Shown piece by piece: positions 46,688 to 55,116 of a DNA stretch of 64,000 nucleotides. How positions within the stretch are numbered: the first letter of the stretch is position 1; each line of letters opens with the position of its first letter. The notes below the pieces were generated by a model. That model did no database searches. It had not been told where the DNA came from and saw only the letters and a list, made by a program, of their open reading frames with translations. Made by a program: the position numbers and the translations under genes. Source of the DNA: Euzebya sp. (GTDB lineage: Bacteria; Actinomycetota; Nitriliruptoria; Euzebyales; Euzebyaceae); assembly GCF_964222135.1 (NCBI RefSeq), contig NZ_CAXQBR010000074.1, positions 1 to 64,000 of the forward strand, in the 5' to 3' direction.

Positions 46688-47440
46688 GTGGACATCCCCG
46701 ACCTGCCGGCGGGCCTGTCGATCCACCGCCTCGCCGACCGCCCCGAGCTGATCGAGGGGGTCAGGGTCCTCGGGGGCCAGGTGTGGCCGCGGTTCATGAT
46801 GCAGTCGAGCGCCGGGGGCTCGTTCTACGTCCACATGGCCACCCGGTGGGCCGACTGCGCCCTCGTCGTCACCGACCCCACCGGTGACGTGGTGTGCCGC
46901 TGCCTGTTCGTGCCGTTCCCCTCGTCCGCCGGCCTCGACGATCGCGGCTGGGACTGGGTGATCGAAACCGGCATCGCGGCGCGGGAGTCCGGGACTGCCT
47001 GCGACGTGGCGTCGGCCCTCGAGATCGGCATCCGCCCGGACCTGCGCGGCGGGGGGTTGAGCGGGATCCTGCTCGCGCACATGCGCACGACCGTCGCCGC
47101 GATGGGGATGCGCGACCTCTACGCCCCGGTCCGCCCGTCGGCCAAGCACGAGGTGCCGGAGGAGTCCATGGCGGCGTACCTGCTGCGGGTGCGTGACGAC
47201 GGGCTGCCGGAGGACCCGTGGCTGCGCGTCCACGTCCGCGCCGGCGGTGAGGTCATCGGGCCGTGCGAGCAGTCGATGCACATCGAGGGCTCGGTGGGGG
47301 ACTGGCGGGAGTGGACCGGCCTGGACCTGTCCGAACCCGGCCCGCACATCGTGCCGCTCGCGCTCGCACCCGTCGTGAGCGACGGCGAGCGCGTCGTCTA
47401 CGTCGAACCCAACGTGTGGGTGCGCCACCGCCTGGGCTGA
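46688..47440 (+). CDS. GNAT-fold acetyltransferase-like protein
   Basis: A 250-residue protein with a GTG start five bases after the previous gene. The segment EIGIRPDLRGGGLSGILLAH has the acetyl-CoA-binding R-x-x-G-x-G/A pattern of the GNAT superfamily, and AMGMRDLYAPVRPSAKHE follows. The larger-than-usual C-terminal part (VRAGGEVIGPCEQSMHIEGS) is typical of a subgroup of uncharacterised actinobacterial N-acetyltransferases. The substrate is unknown. Confidence 0.7.
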   Translation: MDIPDLPAGLSIHRLADRPELIEGVRVLGGQVWPRFMMQSSAGGSFYVHMATRWADCALVVTDPTGDVVCRCLFVPFPSSAGLDDRGWDWVIETGIAARESGTACDVASALEIGIRPDLRGGGLSGILLAHMRTTVAAMGMRDLYAPVRPSAKHEVPEESMAAYLLRVRDDGLPEDPWLRVHVRAGGEVIGPCEQSMHIEGSVGDWREWTGLDLSEPGPHIVPLALAPVVSDGERVVYVEPNVWVRHRLG

Positions 47441-47483
47441 GCGTCAGGAACCCTCTGTTCATCTGGTCGAGCCGCTGGTGAGG

Positions 47484-47555
47484 CGCCCGTCATCGACCCG
47501 TGGGTGGCTGGCGGGCTCGCGGGACCGGGCGACGCGCCCGTCACCGACCCGTGGG
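47484..47555 (+). repeat. Pair of 21-base direct repeats before the paaK-like gene
   Basis: CGCCCGTCATCGACCCGTGG begins at 47484 and recurs at 47535 with one substitution, 51 bases apart. It lies in the 216-base gap between the acetyltransferase and the ligase gene, which contains no other recognisable signal. Confidence 0.6.
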
Positions 47556-47656
47556 CTTCTCGCGGCACTGCGGCCCCGGCACCACGCGGCCCCGCCCTCC
47601 TCCGTCGCACGATGTGGAAGGCTCCCCCACGAGCCCGCCAGGAGGGAGAGCCGCCG

Positions 47657-48961
47657 ATGATGTTCCAGCCCGACCTCGAGACCATGCCGGTCGACGAGCG
47701 CCGTCGCCTCCAGGATCGCCGCCTGGCCGACCTCGTCCGGCGCCTGCAGCGGGTCGACACCGCCTGGTGGCGGGCCAAGCTCGACGGCGTCGGCGAGGTC
47801 ACCGGCGTCGACGACCTGCCGTCCCTCCCCTTCACCACCAAGGCCGAGCTGCGCGACGCCTACCCGTACGGCACCCTCACCGTCCCCATCGGGGACTGCG
47901 CGCGGGTGCACGCCTCGTCGGGCACCTCGGGCAAGCCGACCATCGTCGCCTACACCGCTGCTGACCTGCGCCTGTTCGCCGAGGTCAACGCCCGCTGCAT
48001 CGCCGCCGCGGGCGGCCGGCCCGACGACGTCTTCCACATCGCCTACGGGTACGGCCTGTTCACCGGTCGGCTCGGGCTGCACGGCGGGGCGGAGGCGCTC
48101 GGCGTCACGGTCGTCCCGGCCTCGGGCGGGAACACCGCCCTGCAGGCCCAGCTGCTGGCGGACCTCGGCGCCCGCGGGTTCTGCTGCACCCCCTCCTTCG
48201 CCCTGCGCCTCGGCGAGACGGCGATCGAGATGGGGCTGATGGACGACATCCGCGCCGAGTACGCCGTGCTCGGCGCAGAGCCCTGGTCGAACGAGATGCG
48301 CGACCGCATCGAGGCGCTGTGGGGCATCGACGCGGTCGACATCTACGGGCTGAGCGAGATCATCGGCCCCGGCGTGATGGTGGAGTCCGTCGAGGGGAAG
48401 GGCGCCCCGTTCATCTTCGACGACCACTTCCTGCCGGAGATCATCGACCCTGACGGCACCGACCCGGTCCCGCCCGGCGAGCCCGGTGAGCTGGTCATCA
48501 CCACCCTCACCAAGGAGGCCCAGCCGATGATCCGCTACCGGACCGGCGACATCACCCGGCTGGTCGACGAGCCGTCACCCTGCGGGCGGACGTTCACGCG
48601 GCTCGATCGGATCTCCGGCAGGGCGGACGACATGCTCATCATCCGAGGCGTGAACGTCTTCCCCTCCGCCATCGAGTCGGTGCTGCTGGCCGAGGAGGCC
48701 CTCGCCGGCCACTACGCGATCGTCGTCGACCGCCGGCAGGTGATGGCCGACCTGACCGTGCACTGCGAGCTCGCGTCCGAGGACCACCTGACCGCGACCG
48801 ACGTGATCCGGGACCGCCTGGAGCGGCGGCTCCACTCGACCCTGCGCATCCGTGTGGGGGTCGACCTCGGATCGCCGGGGACCGTGCCGCGGCCCGAGGG
48901 GGGCAAGGCCCAGCGGGTGTTCGAGCGGACCGGTGACGATCACCCGCTGGCGGGCGGCTGA
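47657..48961 (+). CDS. Phenylacetate-CoA ligase-like AMP-forming enzyme
   Basis: An adenylate-forming enzyme of the PaaK family, 434 residues. Motifs present are the AMP loop HASSGTSGKPTIVAYT, DIYGLSEIIGPG, the hinge-region RYRTGDITRL and RGVNVFPSAIE. The C-terminal Lys region PRPEGGKAQRVFE is also present. The start is the first ATG of an ATGATG pair, with GGAGGG 10 bases upstream. No other phenylacetate-degradation genes are near, so another aromatic or aryl acid may be the substrate. Confidence 0.92.
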   Translation: MMFQPDLETMPVDERRRLQDRRLADLVRRLQRVDTAWWRAKLDGVGEVTGVDDLPSLPFTTKAELRDAYPYGTLTVPIGDCARVHASSGTSGKPTIVAYTAADLRLFAEVNARCIAAAGGRPDDVFHIAYGYGLFTGRLGLHGGAEALGVTVVPASGGNTALQAQLLADLGARGFCCTPSFALRLGETAIEMGLMDDIRAEYAVLGAEPWSNEMRDRIEALWGIDAVDIYGLSEIIGPGVMVESVEGKGAPFIFDDHFLPEIIDPDGTDPVPPGEPGELVITTLTKEAQPMIRYRTGDITRLVDEPSPCGRTFTRLDRISGRADDMLIIRGVNVFPSAIESVLLAEEALAGHYAIVVDRRQVMADLTVHCELASEDHLTATDVIRDRLERRLHSTLRIRVGVDLGSPGTVPRPEGGKAQRVFERTGDDHPLAGG

Positions 48962-48962
48962 G

Positions 48963-49313
48963 GTGGCGAGCTACGACGTCAACCCGGCGGGCGTCGAGAG
49001 GGCGCGGGACCTGATCGCGAACCGGCAGTACGTCCTCGACTCGGAGTGGGGCGACGCCCAGCCGGACGCCGCCAAGGAGAACACCTACCTCGAGCGCCAC
49101 AGCTGGGAGGAGTACGCGGCCTGGCACCTGGGTTTGACCGCCGGCGCGACCGACGGGACGAAGGCCCGGTACGCCTTCGTCTTCGGGGACTTCCGCCGCC
49201 TCCACCGCTCCGGCCTGATCGCCTGCCGCTTCCGCGCCGCCCAGTGGCGCCACAAGGCCGTCGAGCTGGCCGCCCACGACCTGCTGCAGGAGCTCGACGA
49301 CCTGAGCGGCTGA
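48963..49313 (+). CDS. Conserved small protein of unknown function
   Basis: A 116-residue soluble protein with a GTG start one base after the ligase stop. It is rich in aromatic and charged residues with segments such as RQYVLDSEWGDAQPDA, SWEEYAAWHLGL and TKARYAFVFGDFRRLHRSG. I recall similar conserved proteins in many actinobacteria, without known function. Its coupling to the PaaK-like gene suggests a joint role, by context only. Confidence 0.8.
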   Translation: MASYDVNPAGVERARDLIANRQYVLDSEWGDAQPDAAKENTYLERHSWEEYAAWHLGLTAGATDGTKARYAFVFGDFRRLHRSGLIACRFRAAQWRHKAVELAAHDLLQELDDLSG

Positions 49314-49325
49314 CCCACACCGTCG

Positions 49326-49354
49326 TTGCACCGGCTCCGGGGGACCGCCATACT
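49326..49354 (+). promoter_or_regulatory. Promoter of the ABC-F gene
   Basis: TTGCAC (49326-49331) and CATACT (49349-49354) are 17 bases apart. The leader to the ATG is about 100 bases. It contains a tiny reading frame, ATG CGC CAC TGA at 49380-49391 (or six codons from GTG at 49371), which might be a regulatory leader peptide. Confidence 0.55.
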
Positions 49355-49463
49355 CCGCACCGCACGCACAGTGCGACCTATGCGCCACTGACCATCGACT
49401 CCGCTCCCGCGACCGCGGCCTCCACGGCCCGGCGGGTCCGCTCCCGTCCCCTCCGGAGCATCG

Positions 49464-51071
49464 ATGTTCGCAGTGCACTCCCTCGTGGTGTCCTTCCGAG
49501 CCGCCGTCGTCCTCGACGACCTCGACCTGACCGTCGCCGACGGCCACCGCATCGTCCTGGTCGGCGAGAACGGCTCGGGGAAGTCGACCGTCCTCGGCGT
49601 CCTCGCCGGCACGATCACCCCGGACGCCGGGACGGTGACCCGTCCGCCGGGTCGCCTCGGCGTGCAGACCCAGGTCCCGCCCTGGCCCCCGGCGACGGCC
49701 GTCGCCGAGGCCGTCGCCGCGGCGACCGCCTGGGCCGAGCGGCTCACGTCCGCCGTCACCGACGCCGGGACCCGGCTCGCAGGACATCCCGACGACCCCG
49801 CCGCCCAGCAGGCGCTGTCCGATGCGATCGCCGCCGCGGACGCCGCGCAGGCGTGGGATGCGGCGGGACGGGCCGACGTGCTGGCGGCCGAGCTCGGCGT
49901 CGACGCCCTGGACCCGGACCGGGTGGTCGGCCACCTGTCCGGGGGGCAGCGCGGCCGCCTCCAGCTGCTCGGCCTGTTCGCCGCCGAGCCGGCCGGGCTG
50001 CTCCTCGACGAGCCGACCAACCACCTGGACGACGAGGCCGTGGCCTGGCTCACCGAGCGGCTGAGGGGGTTCGCCGGCCCCGTCGTCGTCGCCTCCCACG
50101 ACCGCCAGCTCATCGACGACGTCGCCACCGGCGTGCTCGACCTCGATCCGCTCCGGGGCCGGCCCGCCGTCGTCCCGGGCGGCTGGTCGGCCTACCGCGC
50201 CCACCGGGAGCTCGTCCGTCGGCAGTGGGAGGAGGCCTTCGCCGCCCACCGCGCGGCCGAGCACGCCGTCGCGGCGCGGGTCCGGGAGGTCAGGCGCGCC
50301 AAGCGCACCGTCACCGCGACCGACGGCGACAAGTTCATCCCCTTCTTCGGCGCCCGGACCGCCGAGCGGACGGCCGCCGGGACGTTGCGCCGCGCCCGGA
50401 CGGACCAGGCCCGTCTGGCCGCCGACCGCGTGCCCAAGCCGCCGGCGACGCTGCACCTGCGCGCCGATCGGCTGGCCGCCGCCGGCCCGACCGGCATCCT
50501 CCTCAGCGCCCAGGACGTGGCGGTCGACGGCAGGCTCGCCCCGACCCGGCTGGACGTCCCCGCCGGCGCGCGGATCCTCGTCACCGGCCCGAACGGGGTC
50601 GGCAAGTCGACGCTCCTCGCCGTGCTCGAGGGGTCGCTGCACCCGACGGCCGGCGAGGTCCTGCGCCAGCCCGGCGTCCGCATCGCCCGCCTGGCCCAGG
50701 ACGTCCGGCCCGCCGACCCGAGCGACACGCCCCGCGCCTGGTACGCCCGGGCGACCGCCGACCTGCCCGACGCACCAGACCTCGTGGCGCTCGGCCTGAT
50801 CCGGCCGAGGGACCTCGGGCGGCCCGTCCTCGAGCTGTCCGTCGGCCAGCGCCGGCGCCTCGCGCTCGCCGTCGTCCTGGCGACCGCCCCGCACGTCCTG
50901 TTGCTGGACGAGCCGACCGACCACCTCTCCCTCACCCTCACCGATGAGCTCGAGGCCGCGCTGGACCGCTCGCCCGGGGCGGTCGTGGTGGCCAGCCACG
51001 ACCGCTGGCTGCGGCGGCGGTGGGAGGGGGACGTGCACGCGCTGCGACCGGCCCGCGACTCCGAGGTGTGA
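49464..51071 (+). CDS. ABC-F family ATPase (ribosome-associated, antibiotic-resistance-like)
   Basis: This protein has two ABC domains and no membrane part, 535 residues. Domain 1 has GENGSGKST at residues 34-42, LSGGQRGRLQLL and LLLDEPTNHLDDEA. A linker of about 80 basic residues follows, the part that reaches the peptidyl transferase centre in ABC-F factors. Domain 2 has GPNGVGKST, LSVGQRRRLALA and LLLDEPTDHLS. The layout resembles the macrolide/lincosamide-resistance group, but housekeeping EttA/Uup roles cannot be excluded. Confidence 0.9.
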   Translation: MFAVHSLVVSFRAAVVLDDLDLTVADGHRIVLVGENGSGKSTVLGVLAGTITPDAGTVTRPPGRLGVQTQVPPWPPATAVAEAVAAATAWAERLTSAVTDAGTRLAGHPDDPAAQQALSDAIAAADAAQAWDAAGRADVLAAELGVDALDPDRVVGHLSGGQRGRLQLLGLFAAEPAGLLLDEPTNHLDDEAVAWLTERLRGFAGPVVVASHDRQLIDDVATGVLDLDPLRGRPAVVPGGWSAYRAHRELVRRQWEEAFAAHRAAEHAVAARVREVRRAKRTVTATDGDKFIPFFGARTAERTAAGTLRRARTDQARLAADRVPKPPATLHLRADRLAAAGPTGILLSAQDVAVDGRLAPTRLDVPAGARILVTGPNGVGKSTLLAVLEGSLHPTAGEVLRQPGVRIARLAQDVRPADPSDTPRAWYARATADLPDAPDLVALGLIRPRDLGRPVLELSVGQRRRLALAVVLATAPHVLLLDEPTDHLSLTLTDELEAALDRSPGAVVVASHDRWLRRRWEGDVHALRPARDSEV

Positions 51072-51134
51072 AACCCGTCCGACCGGGAGAGGAACCGGGT
51101 GCCCCAGCAGAGCCGGAGGGGCAGGAGGCAGGTC

Positions 51135-52853
51135 ATGGAGGCGAACCTGGCGGCCCTGGACTGGGCCATCATCGGGCTGTACTTCGTCGGGGTCTTCGGC
51201 GTCGCCGTGTGGGCGTACCGCAGCGAGGCGAGCAAGGACACCGCGGCGGGCTACTTCCTCGGCGGGCGCAACATCGGGTGGTTCGTCGTCGGCGCGTCGC
51301 TGTTCGTGTCGAACATCGGGTCCGAGCACCTCGTCGGGCTGAGCGGCACGGGGGCGGACTCGGGTGTCGCCACGGCCCAGTTCGAGCTGCTCGCGTCCCT
51401 GATCCTGCTGCTGCTCGGCTGGGTCTTCGTGCCGTTCTACGTCAAGAGCGGCGTGTTCACGATGCCGGAGTTCCTCGAGAAGCGGTACTCCCCGGGCGCG
51501 CGCCGGTACCTCTCCTACATCTCCATCGTCGGGTACGTGCTGACGAAGATCACCGTGTCGTTGTACGCCGGCGGCATCGTCTTCGAGACGCTGATGGGGG
51601 TCAGCTTCTGGACCGGCGCGATCGTCACCGTCCTGTTCACCGGCCTCTACACCGTGATCGGGGGGCTCCGCGCGGTCGTCTACACCGACATGCTGCAGAT
51701 GTTCGTGCTGATCATCGGGTCGGTGCTGGTCACCGTCCTGGGGCTGGCCGAGCTGGGCGGCTGGGGCGTCATGACCGAGACGGTCCCCGAGGGGTTCATG
51801 AGCGTGTGGCAGCCGCTCGGCGAGTCGGACTTCCCCTGGACCGGCATCCTGCTCGGCGCGCCGATCACCGGCATCTGGTACTGGTGCACCGACCAGTACA
51901 TCGTCCAGCGGACCCTGGCGGCGCGGAACATCGACAACGCCCGACGCGGGACGATCTTCGGCGGCTACCTGAAGCTCCTCCCCCTCTTCATCTTCGTGAT
52001 CCCCGGGCTCATCGCCTACGCCCTGACCCAGACCGGTGCGCTCGAGCTCGAGAGCTCCGACCAGGCCCTCCCCGCGCTGGTCGGCGCGATCCTGCCGGCC
52101 GGCATCCGCGGCATCGTCGTCGCCGGGCTGCTCGCCGCGCTGATGAGCTCGCTGTCGAGCGTCTTCAACGCCACCTCGACGCTCGTGACCTGGGACGTGT
52201 ACCGCGAGTGGAAGCCCGATGCCTCGGAGGGGCAGCTCGTGTGGGTCGGCCGGGCGTCCACCGCCGCGCTGACCGTCGTCGGGCTGGCGTTCATCCCGCT
52301 GATGGAGAACATCTCGAACACCCTCTACGCCTACCTGCAGAGCGTGCAGTCCTACATCGCCCCGCCGATCGCCGCGGTGTTCATCCTCGGGCTCGCCTGG
52401 AAGCGGATCAACGCGAAGGGGGCGCTCGCGTCGCTGTGGGCCGGGTTCGTCGTCGGGTTCGGCCGCCTCGCCCTCGAGCTCTACAACGGCGCGGAGAACG
52501 ACCGGCTCCCCTCCGGCTCGTGGCTCGAGGCGTTCGCCGAGTTCAACTTCCTGCACTTCGCCTTCGTGCTGTTCCTCTTCTGCGTCATGGTCCTCGTCGG
52601 CGTCAGCGCGGTCACCCAGGAGCCGGCCACCGAGGACGTGGAGGGGCTCACCTACGGCACGGCGGAGGCGGGCACCGGGTCAGCCGGGCGGCACGGGGGC
52701 GGTGGGACGGCCACGGAGACCGAGACCGAGACCGAGGCGGACGTGGACCTCACAGACGATCCGGCCTGGCGACGTCGCGACCTGCTCCTCTCCGGTGGTG
52801 TGATCGCCGGTGTGGTGGCCTGCTGGATCTACTTCTCCCCGCTGGTCTTCTGA
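51135..52853 (+). CDS. Sodium:solute symporter (SSS family, SGLT-like)
   Basis: This membrane protein has 572 residues and about 14 helices. It starts MEANLAALDWAIIGLYFVG. The ATG at 51135 has AGGAGG six bases upstream. A GTG 36 bases earlier is a weaker alternative. Diagnostic stretches are YFLGGRNIGWFVVGASLFVS, SNIGSEHLVGLSG, TVIGGLRAVVYTDMLQ and WYWCTDQYIVQRTLAA, which resemble vSGLT-type sugar symporters. A cytoplasmic Thr/Glu-rich loop precedes the last helix. A sugar substrate is likely but unproved. The 46-base repeat element begins five bases after the stop. Confidence 0.93.
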   Translation: MEANLAALDWAIIGLYFVGVFGVAVWAYRSEASKDTAAGYFLGGRNIGWFVVGASLFVSNIGSEHLVGLSGTGADSGVATAQFELLASLILLLLGWVFVPFYVKSGVFTMPEFLEKRYSPGARRYLSYISIVGYVLTKITVSLYAGGIVFETLMGVSFWTGAIVTVLFTGLYTVIGGLRAVVYTDMLQMFVLIIGSVLVTVLGLAELGGWGVMTETVPEGFMSVWQPLGESDFPWTGILLGAPITGIWYWCTDQYIVQRTLAARNIDNARRGTIFGGYLKLLPLFIFVIPGLIAYALTQTGALELESSDQALPALVGAILPAGIRGIVVAGLLAALMSSLSSVFNATSTLVTWDVYREWKPDASEGQLVWVGRASTAALTVVGLAFIPLMENISNTLYAYLQSVQSYIAPPIAAVFILGLAWKRINAKGALASLWAGFVVGFGRLALELYNGAENDRLPSGSWLEAFAEFNFLHFAFVLFLFCVMVLVGVSAVTQEPATEDVEGLTYGTAEAGTGSAGRHGGGGTATETETETEADVDLTDDPAWRRRDLLLSGGVIAGVVACWIYFSPLVF

Positions 52854-52858
52854 TCAGG

Positions 52859-52904
52859 ATCGCGCCGATCCTCGCCGTCAGGCGAGGCAGGCCCCGATCG
52901 CGCC
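52859..52904 (-). repeat. 46-base palindromic element, copy 3 (inverted)
   Basis: This stretch is the reverse complement of the element at 29363-29408 with one mismatch. It sits between the convergent symporter gene and the following minus-strand gene, as the other copies sit between convergent genes. The CCTCGCC/GGCGAGG stem is retained. Confidence 0.85.
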
Positions 52905-52940
52905 CGACCTCGTCGCCCCGACCGACCTCACCGCCCGTCC

Positions 52941-53531
52941 TCACCGCCCGTCCTCGAGGGCCGCGAGCACCGCGCGACCCCGGGGTGACAGCTCGTAGCC
53001 GACCCGGTGGCTGACGGTCAGGCCGAGGGCCTTCAGCTTGCGGACGTTGGCCTTGAAGGCCTGCCGCTCCTGGTCGAGCAGCGGCGCGAGCTCGGTCGAG
53101 ACGACCTCGGGGTGGTCCGCGATCACGCGCAGCGTCGCCCGGGTCCAGGGCGAGGGGGCGGCGCGGTCCATCCGGTCCATGCGCACCCGCACGGCGGCCA
53201 GCTCGGCGGGCCCCAGGCGGTCGTCGGCGCGGAGCGCGTCCCGCGGGTCCGCACCCGCGGGGTGGAAGGCGATGCGGTACAGCTGCCGGCCCTCCTCGGC
53301 GGGGCGCAGGGCGGCGATCAGCTCCTCGAGGGAGTCGTGACCTGCTCGGGCCACGTCGTCGGGGTCGATGTCGTCGACGGAGTCGAGCACCTCGACGGCG
53401 TCGATCGCCAGGTAGCCGGCGCCGCTGCGCAGCGTGCCGCCGGCCTTGACCGTGGGGCGGCGCCACCGCCTGAACGCCACGGTGATGCGGCCGTCCGCGA
53501 CCGCCTGCCACTGCGCGCCGCCGAACAGCAC
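52941..53531 (-). CDS. Hypothetical protein, possible ASCH-like domain plus winged helix
   Basis: A 196-residue protein with a GTG start. The N-terminal part (MLFGGAQWQAVADGRITVAF, then RRPTVKAGGTLRSGAGYLAI) resembles an ASCH/PUA-like RNA- or nucleotide-binding fold. The C-terminal 70 residues (WTRATLRVIADHPEVVSTEL to LSPRGRAVLAALE) look like a winged-helix DNA-binding domain. The domain guesses rest on pattern only. A 13-base duplication (CACCGCCCGTCCT) covers its 3' end. It starts four bases after the methyltransferase gene. Confidence 0.7.
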   Translation of the reverse strand: MLFGGAQWQAVADGRITVAFRRWRRPTVKAGGTLRSGAGYLAIDAVEVLDSVDDIDPDDVARAGHDSLEELIAALRPAEEGRQLYRIAFHPAGADPRDALRADDRLGPAELAAVRVRMDRMDRAAPSPWTRATLRVIADHPEVVSTELAPLLDQERQAFKANVRKLKALGLTVSHRVGYELSPRGRAVLAALEDGR

Positions 53532-53534
53532 GGC

Positions 53535-54311
53535 TCAGCCGTCCCGTCGGAGGACGAGGAAGGCGTAGCCGACCGCCTCCGCCCCTCCGCCGTCGAAGGC
53601 CGCCAGCTCGGCCTCGGTGGCAGCGATCGCGTCGGCCAGAGCCGGACCGATCCGGGCCGGGTCCTCGCGCAGCTCGGCCAGCCGCGCGCGGACGGGCTCG
53701 TAGTAGGCGTCCCAGTCCTCGCGGGGCAGCACGAAGTCGCCGATGCGCCGGTAGCCGGCGTGCAGCGCCTGCGCGCGACGGACCTGGAGGGGTTGGAGGG
53801 CCGGGTAGGCCTCGTCCCAGAAGTCCCGCACGGCCTGCGGCACGGTGGGGGCGAGCCACACCGGCTCGGTCAGCGCCAGCACGCCGCCGGGGCCCAGGAC
53901 CGGGTGCCAGGTGCGGAGGGCCGCCTCGAAGCCCATCACGTAGGCGGCGCCCTCGGACCAGATCAGGTCGACCGGTCCGCCCACGTGGCGGTCCACCACG
54001 GACCCCAGGTCGGCCATGTCCCCGACGACCGCGGTCACGCGGTCGGCGACCCCGGCGTCGGCCGCCCGGCGGCGCACCTCCGCGACGAAGGGTTCGTGGG
54101 CGTCCACGGCGAGGATCTCCGCATCTGGCATGGCCTCGGCGAGCACCAGCGACTGGGGGCCCGGTCCGCAACCGACGTCGACGACGCGGGCGCGTCCGCC
54201 GATCCCGGACAGGTCCAGGGCGCGCCTGGTCGAGGCCGGCGAGCCGGGTCCCTCGCGCGGGAGCCCGTCGTGGATCCGCCAGAACCCGTCGGCCGCGGTG
54301 TCGTCGGCCAT
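53535..54311 (-). CDS. SAM-dependent methyltransferase
   Basis: This class I methyltransferase has 258 residues. Motif I is ARVVDVGCGPGPQSLVLAE. The acidic motif II is ILAVDAHEPF, and motif III/IV reads GPVDLIWSEGAAYVMG. The ATG overlaps the stop of the crotonase gene, so both are co-transcribed. The methyl acceptor is unknown. Confidence 0.9.
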   Translation of the reverse strand: MADDTAADGFWRIHDGLPREGPGSPASTRRALDLSGIGGRARVVDVGCGPGPQSLVLAEAMPDAEILAVDAHEPFVAEVRRRAADAGVADRVTAVVGDMADLGSVVDRHVGGPVDLIWSEGAAYVMGFEAALRTWHPVLGPGGVLALTEPVWLAPTVPQAVRDFWDEAYPALQPLQVRRAQALHAGYRRIGDFVLPREDWDAYYEPVRARLAELREDPARIGPALADAIAATEAELAAFDGGGAEAVGYAFLVLRRDG

Positions 54312-55063
54312 CAGCTGAACTTGGCCACCCAGCGGCGCAGCTCGTCGGACTGGGCGGAGGCGGCCTGGGCCCACGACTCGTACTCGAGGACCGCCCCGAG
54401 GTCGTCGGTCTCGACCGCGAGCGCGACCGACCGCTTGATGTGGCGGGCGAGCTGCGGATCCACCTGGGCGAACCGGTGGGCCAGGTCCGTGGCCACGCCG
54501 ACGCAGTCCTCCTCCGGCCCCTCGGCGAGGCCGAGCTCGACGCAGCGCTCCGCGTCCAGCAGGTCGCCGAGCAGCAGGGTGGTGAGGGCGCGGGAGGGCC
54601 CCATGGCCTTCACGAGGAACCAGGTGCACCCGCCCCCCGGGTGCAGGCCGATCTTCGCGAACGTCGCGCCCATCGTCGCGTGGGTGCCCGCGATGCGGAC
54701 GTCGCAGGCCATCGCCAGGTTCAACCCGGCCCCGACCGCTGCGCCGTTGACCGCCGCGATCGTGGGGAACGACAGGTCGCGGATGGCGAGGAACGCCCGG
54801 TAGTAGCCCTGCAGCTCGGCGCGCAGCTCGGCGACCGGGCGGTCCGGCCGCCCGAACAGCTGGGGCAGGTCCGCGCCGGCGCAGAACCCCTTGCCCTCGC
54901 CGGTGACCACCAGGGCGCGGACGTCCGGGTCGCCGGCGAGGTCACCGGCGGCCGCGATCATCTCAGCCGCCATCTCGTACCCCATCGCGTTGCGGCGATC
55001 GGGATCGGTCAGGGTCATGGTCGCCACGCCGTCGTCGGCCACGGCGACCGTCAGCTTGCTCAT
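54311..55063 (-). CDS. Enoyl-CoA hydratase/isomerase family protein
   Basis: A crotonase with 250 residues. The start MSKLTVAVADDGVATMTL at 55063 was preferred over a longer frame. Oxyanion-hole segments are KGFCAGADLPQLF and NGAAVGAGLNLAMACDVR. Where hydratases have the catalytic Glu, this protein has Asn in GAGLNLAM, and KIGLHPGGGCTWFL has Pro-Gly at the second position. It is therefore probably an isomerase or a dehalogenase-like member. It lies divergent from tsaE. Confidence 0.9.
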   Translation of the reverse strand: MSKLTVAVADDGVATMTLTDPDRRNAMGYEMAAEMIAAAGDLAGDPDVRALVVTGEGKGFCAGADLPQLFGRPDRPVAELRAELQGYYRAFLAIRDLSFPTIAAVNGAAVGAGLNLAMACDVRIAGTHATMGATFAKIGLHPGGGCTWFLVKAMGPSRALTTLLLGDLLDAERCVELGLAEGPEEDCVGVATDLAHRFAQVDPQLARHIKRSVALAVETDDLGAVLEYESWAQAASAQSDELRRWVAKFS

Positions 55064-55101
55064 CGACTCACCAGTCAGGGGGAGGCAGGGGACCACAGGA
55101 C

Positions 55102-55107
55102 TACACT
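55102..55107 (+). promoter_or_regulatory. Putative -10 box for the tsaE operon
   Basis: TACACT ends nine bases before the GTG at 55117 and twelve before the ATG at 55120. This fits a leaderless or nearly leaderless mRNA. Confidence 0.45.
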
Positions 55108-55116
55108 GACGCCTCC

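Noticed and set aside
51099-51134. Upstream GTG start for the symporter
   Set aside because: It adds a basic 12-residue leader without family similarity, and AGGAGG is ideally placed for the ATG at 51135.
48639-52556. Open frame of about 1300 codons on the minus strand opposite paaK-like, ABC-F and symporter genes
   Set aside because: It is a shadow of real plus-strand genes, with low-complexity composition and no start context.
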